This document shows, in pieces, positions 9,119 to 11,000 of a stretch of DNA of 11,000 bases. Made by a program: the position numbers and the translations under genes. This DNA comes from Amoebophrya sp. AT5.2 (taxonomy: Eukaryota > Sar > Dinophyceae > Syndiniales > Amoebophryaceae). The DNA is taken from contig RXOD01006192.1 in NCBI GenBank assembly GCA_005223375.1, forward strand, positions 1 through 11,000, in the 5' to 3' direction. Numbering within the stretch: the stretch's first letter is position 1; the number at the start of each line of letters is the position of its first letter. The notes below the pieces were generated by a model, which did not search any database, was not told the origin of the DNA, and worked only from the letters and a program-made list of their open reading frames with translations.

Positions 9119-9123
9119 TGGAA
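9119..9123. repeat. Right 5-bp direct repeat (tggaa) flanking the element
   Basis: Partner of 8624-8628. Removing 8629-9123 joins the two flanks in the same reading frame (S-G-T-D-H-G across the junction). Confidence 0.65.
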
Positions 9124-11000
9124 CGGATCATGGAATAAGGCAAGACGACTTCTCTCCATCCCAAAACGCGAAAGAAGCAAGCAGTTCTGTTGGTCTCAGG
9201 CAACGCGCGTGGAGCTGGATTCTGTCTGTGTGGCTCTCCATCGCATCGATCGGGCGCTCGGGTGTGCTTTTCGACGGCAACGAGACGAGGTCAGAAGCCT
9301 CGACCGTCGGAACGTGGAGCAAGCCTGCGGAGTCGGACATGAATTTGATTCAGCAGAGGGAAGTGGAAAGTTTGGCGAAGAAGTTCTCTAACAGTAAAGA
9401 CACGGATGGCGCGAGCAGCAAGTTGCAGGCAGAAATTTCTAATGATCTCCAAGGAGACATCGCGGCCCTCAGCGACAGCGTGTACTCGGTTGAAGCGGAT
9501 CATGCTCGCAGCGACCTTCACCAGACCGGGGGATACGACCAGGTGAAACACGACGGCGCCACGACGTACGGAGGGAACAGCCGACACTCCGCAAAGCAGC
9601 AAGCCGAGGAGGAAGCGTCGAAAAAACTCTTCGCGCGACCTGAGGGCATGAGCGACGAAGACTACTACCTTGCGATGGGATTCATGTCTGCCGTGCGCCA
9701 GCTCGTTCAGTCGGGACAGATGCCGCATTTGGCGCAGTCGTGGCGTTGCTTCGAGGAAGCCCTTGCCGCCTACAACCAACAAGCGGCTGCTGGCGCGAGC
9801 GCGGAGAACGCGGCGGCGGTGAATGCGCACTTCTGCCAGATCGTGCGAAAGATGCTTGACCTTGCGAAGCGTCACACACAGAACGCTGCTGATAAGAAAC
9901 TGCTACTGGAAGTGCTTCCCGACTTCGCAACCATCCTCGAAAATTACGAATGCGCCACGAAGCCATCGACCGTGCGCAAGGTCTGCCAGAAAGTGTGCGA
10001 GGCCGCAAGCTGTTGCAAGAAAGCCGGGACGAAGTGCGTGGCCCAGATCGCGAAGAGAGCCGCCTGGGCTGTCGGCTGGTTGTGGGAGTGCACAAAAAGC
10101 TGCACGCGCGCAATATGCGAAGCGGTGAAGGCGGTAGCTCCAGAGAGTGTGACAAGACTCGCACAGGAAACTTCGGACACGGCAATCGGCTTTGCGAAAA
10201 AGGCGATTGCAGCGGCGACCTGGTGTTGCACGACAGCGGCGCAGTGCTTACAGAATACTTTCGGCTTTTGCTATACGACGTGCAGAGCGATCGTACTGAA
10301 CACCTTGCAGTGGATCCGTGACAGTGCACAACACGCCTGGAGCCAGCGGCCAGATTGGCTTCGATTAATCTGCCAAGTTTGCGGAAATGTTGGAGGGCTT
10401 CTCTGGAAAGGCACAACGTGGCTGCTGCTCTTTATCAAACGGTGCGCCGTGTCCCCCATTTTGTGCCGGATGAAGGAGAAAACGCGCATATTCTGGACAC
10501 CGTTCTACAGGAAGTTCACGTACCAGTTTCGCGCGAAAGCCGACCTGCGACGCTTTTCGAGCTGGGGCGATAGCGAAGTATTTGCTAATGGAAATAGTGT
10601 CTTCCTGTTCGACTTGTTGGAGAACCCCAACGGGATCTCTCGCCAGCGGCTCCGGCTCCGAGCTGCTCTCCAACGAGTCGCCACTACGAGCTGGCTGCAG
10701 TGGTTCTTGGATCCGTCTATTTCTCTGGGCCTGGATGTAGGTCATGCGGAACACGTCCAGATGAGACAAGACCGTGCGCACCAAGACTACTGCCGGTCGA
10801 TCGAACGGAAGTGGAACGAGTATTCCAAAATTATTTCGACTGTGAGCTGTGCCATCACTGTCATCGGTGCGGTCGCACTCATGTGTTTCGGGTTCCCGGT
10901 GCTCGGCCTGCTCAGCCTCACCCTGTCCCTCGGAAGCCTCGCCATCGAATACGCGCTCCGGGATCCGGAGCAGGATGTGTTGAACACGACTGAAATCTGC
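9119..11000 (+). CDS. Cys-rich membrane domain, probable C-terminus of the SecA-like protein (3' partial)
   Basis: The frame is open from 9105 (after the TAG at 9102-9104) to the window end without a stop. The first in-frame ATG is at 9339, but protein-like sequence already precedes it, so this is best read as a continuation of the upstream gene (residues about 1213-1838 if joined). Features by joined numbering: a hydrophobic Trp-rich segment at 1241-1256 (9207-9254); a charged, Gln/Ala-rich helical part; a Cys-rich region at 1489-1660 (9951-10466) with 18 cysteines, including CC pairs, between amphipathic and aromatic helices; a membrane-like stretch near 1635-1650 (10389-10436); and a 43-residue strongly hydrophobic block at 1782-1824 (10830-10958), enough for two transmembrane helices. 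No family is recognised. Alternatives: a separate gene starting at Met 9339 (at least 554 residues), or one whose first exon is elsewhere, with 9201-9254 (RQRAWSWILSVWLSIASIG) as a signal sequence or anchor. The minus-strand open frames here are judged to be shadows. Confidence 0.7.

Noticed and set aside
8910..9203. Minus-strand open frame of 97 codons over the element
   Set aside because: Most of it lies in the right arm of the inverted repeat, and its resemblance to the + strand tail of the SecA-like frame is simply the arm-to-arm match. It has no domain and extends into the coding sequence of the other strand.
9291..10416. Long minus-strand frames (9291-9875 and 9682-10416)
   Set aside because: They are antisense to the uninterrupted + frame 9105-11000, are rich in Arg and Ser/His typical of antisense GC-rich DNA, and show no domain. 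The + frame is longer and has coherent helices and membrane segments.
1..11000. tRNA, rRNA, CRISPR array or dinoflagellate spliced-leader gene
   Set aside because: I found no cloverleaf with a CCA-type acceptor stem, no conserved rRNA blocks, no spaced short repeats and no spliced-leader core sequence on either strand by eye.

Overview
The window looks like nuclear DNA from a unicellular eukaryote. The main gene is interrupted by a convincing GT-AG intron (5550-5748), no start codon has a Shine-Dalgarno site, the genes are widely spaced monocistronic units, and coding DNA is visibly more GC-rich than the spacers. Repeats and foldback structures are frequent. The lineage cannot be fixed from the sequence alone. 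A protist, perhaps an alveolate such as a parasitic dinoflagellate, fits best; this is inference at low confidence.

Layout, all genes on the + strand. 1-1212 is spacer and holds copy A of a dispersed ~290 bp repeat (289-570). 1213-2109 encodes a 298-residue probable secreted protein with a signal peptide, two diverged copies of a ~60-residue Cys/Trp module, and a TEKPTP tail repeat. 2110-4792 is spacer with a polyadenylation signal, a strong 34-bp-arm hairpin (2685-2774), repeat copy B (3429-3722) and a 17-bp tandem duplication. 4793-8681 encodes a very divergent SecA-type ATPase motor in two exons; splicing rebuilds the Walker A motif MKTGEGKT. 8629-9118 is a 490-bp imperfect inverted-repeat element flanked by 5-bp direct repeats (tggaa). 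9119-11000 is a long open frame that runs off the window and encodes a Cys-rich, helical, membrane-associated region.

The main result is how the last three pieces fit. The downstream frame is open from inside the element to the window end, has protein-like sequence well before its first ATG (9339), and is in register with the SecA-like frame. Removing the element plus one direct repeat gives an uninterrupted reading frame of at least 1838 codons. The simplest model is one large protein, with an N-terminal Cys-rich domain, a SecA-like motor, a low-complexity linker and a Cys-rich membrane domain, whose gene has been invaded by a foldback element that behaves as an intron (introner-like). The alternatives are a recent disruptive insertion that truncates the protein, or two adjacent genes. 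Transcript data would decide between them.
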